Origin: Caulobacteraceae bacterium
Lineage (GTDB): Bacteria > Pseudomonadota > Alphaproteobacteria > Caulobacterales > Caulobacteraceae
NCBI GenBank assembly: GCA_031291645.1
Contig: JARLIQ010000070.1
Span: 1 to 50,870 of the forward strand
DNA length: 50,870 nt
Reading direction: 5' to 3'
Positions 50,791 through 50,870 of the stretch are shown piece after piece. The notes under the pieces are model-generated. The model was not told the origin of the DNA and made no database searches. It saw only the letters and a list, made by a program, of their open reading frames with translations. Positions within the stretch are counted from its first letter, which is position 1, and each line of letters starts with the position of its first letter. The translations under genes and the position numbers were made by a program.

Positions 50791-50837
50791 TTGTTGGAGG
50801 TTGTTGGAGGTTGTTGGAGGTTGTTGGAGGTTGTTGG
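50791..50837. repeat. 10-bp tandem repeat, 4.7 copies
   Basis: The unit TTGTTGGAGG occurs four times without change (50791-50830) plus a seventh-base partial copy. The tract is pyrimidine-poor on the plus strand and lies in a 198-bp stretch without a recognisable gene at the window edge. The unit length is not a multiple of three. Confidence 0.95.
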
Positions 50838-50870
50838 CTCAGGCGGCCTGGGCTCGGAGGCGGTGAGCGA

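Noticed and set aside
50791-50837. CRISPR-like array
   Set aside because: Units are 10 bp, directly adjacent and without spacers; it is a simple tandem repeat.
50841-50870. Possible 3' end of a minus-strand gene (reading AHRLRAQAA then stop) at the window edge
   Set aside because: Only about nine codons are inside the window, too little to support a gene.

Overview
The window reads as chromosomal DNA of a GC-rich alphaproteobacterium, most likely Caulobacterales (Caulobacter/Phenylobacterium type). The main evidence is a complete Tad/Cpa pilus locus in Caulobacter order (pilA-cpaA-cpaB-cpaC-cpaD-cpaE-cpaF-tadB-tadC), a CtrA-like TTAA-N7-TTAG site in front of the tadE pair, and a small SRP RNA upstream of a dnaX whose product lacks the usual zinc-binding cysteines. 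Genus assignment is inference.

Layout. 1-1.7 kb: 3' end of a class IV aminotransferase and two TadE-type pseudopilin genes. 1.9-5.7 kb: a tightly coupled sulfate ABC importer operon (sbp-cysT-cysW-cysA). 5.7-16.4 kb: the main Tad locus, including a 53-residue Flp pilin, the prepilin peptidase, outer-membrane secretin and lipoprotein, the CpaE localisation ATPase, the CpaF motor, two platform proteins and an opposing tadD. 16.5-24.4 kb: housekeeping genes (M17 aminopeptidase, NlpC/P60 hydrolase, membrane-anchored cytochrome c, kdsB, pheA, MFS carrier, nudC). 24.5-27.5 kb: SRP RNA, dnaX, an IS5-family insertion at the dnaX stop codon, and a palindromic intergenic element. 27.5-33.7 kb: a glutathione transferase, a three-gene DevBCA-like exporter, and divergent copA/csoR with a dyad operator. 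33.8-38.4 kb: an SDR, two tandem GPH-type carriers with a shared leader, and a ParDE/RelBE-type toxin-antitoxin pair. 38.3-45.5 kb: lipid and acyl metabolism (thioesterase, acyl-CoA dehydrogenase, lipoprotein lipase) running into a compact Lgt-like / radical SAM / small membrane protein cluster, then a flavin monooxygenase. 45.5-50.9 kb: transglutaminase, TetR regulator, VWA (CoxE-like) protein, GNAT, histone-deacetylase-like hydrolase, histidine phosphatase, and repeats at the right edge.

The most interesting unit is 41464-43860. A radical SAM protein with the extra cysteine clusters of the MJ0619/tetraether-lipid-synthase-like family overlaps an Lgt-like integral membrane protein and is followed by a small two-helix protein, directly downstream of a lipase-like lipoprotein. 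This suggests an uncharacterised membrane lipid (or lipid-anchor) modification pathway; the function is inferred, not shown.

All calls rest on reading the sequence. No database search, folding or alignment program was run.
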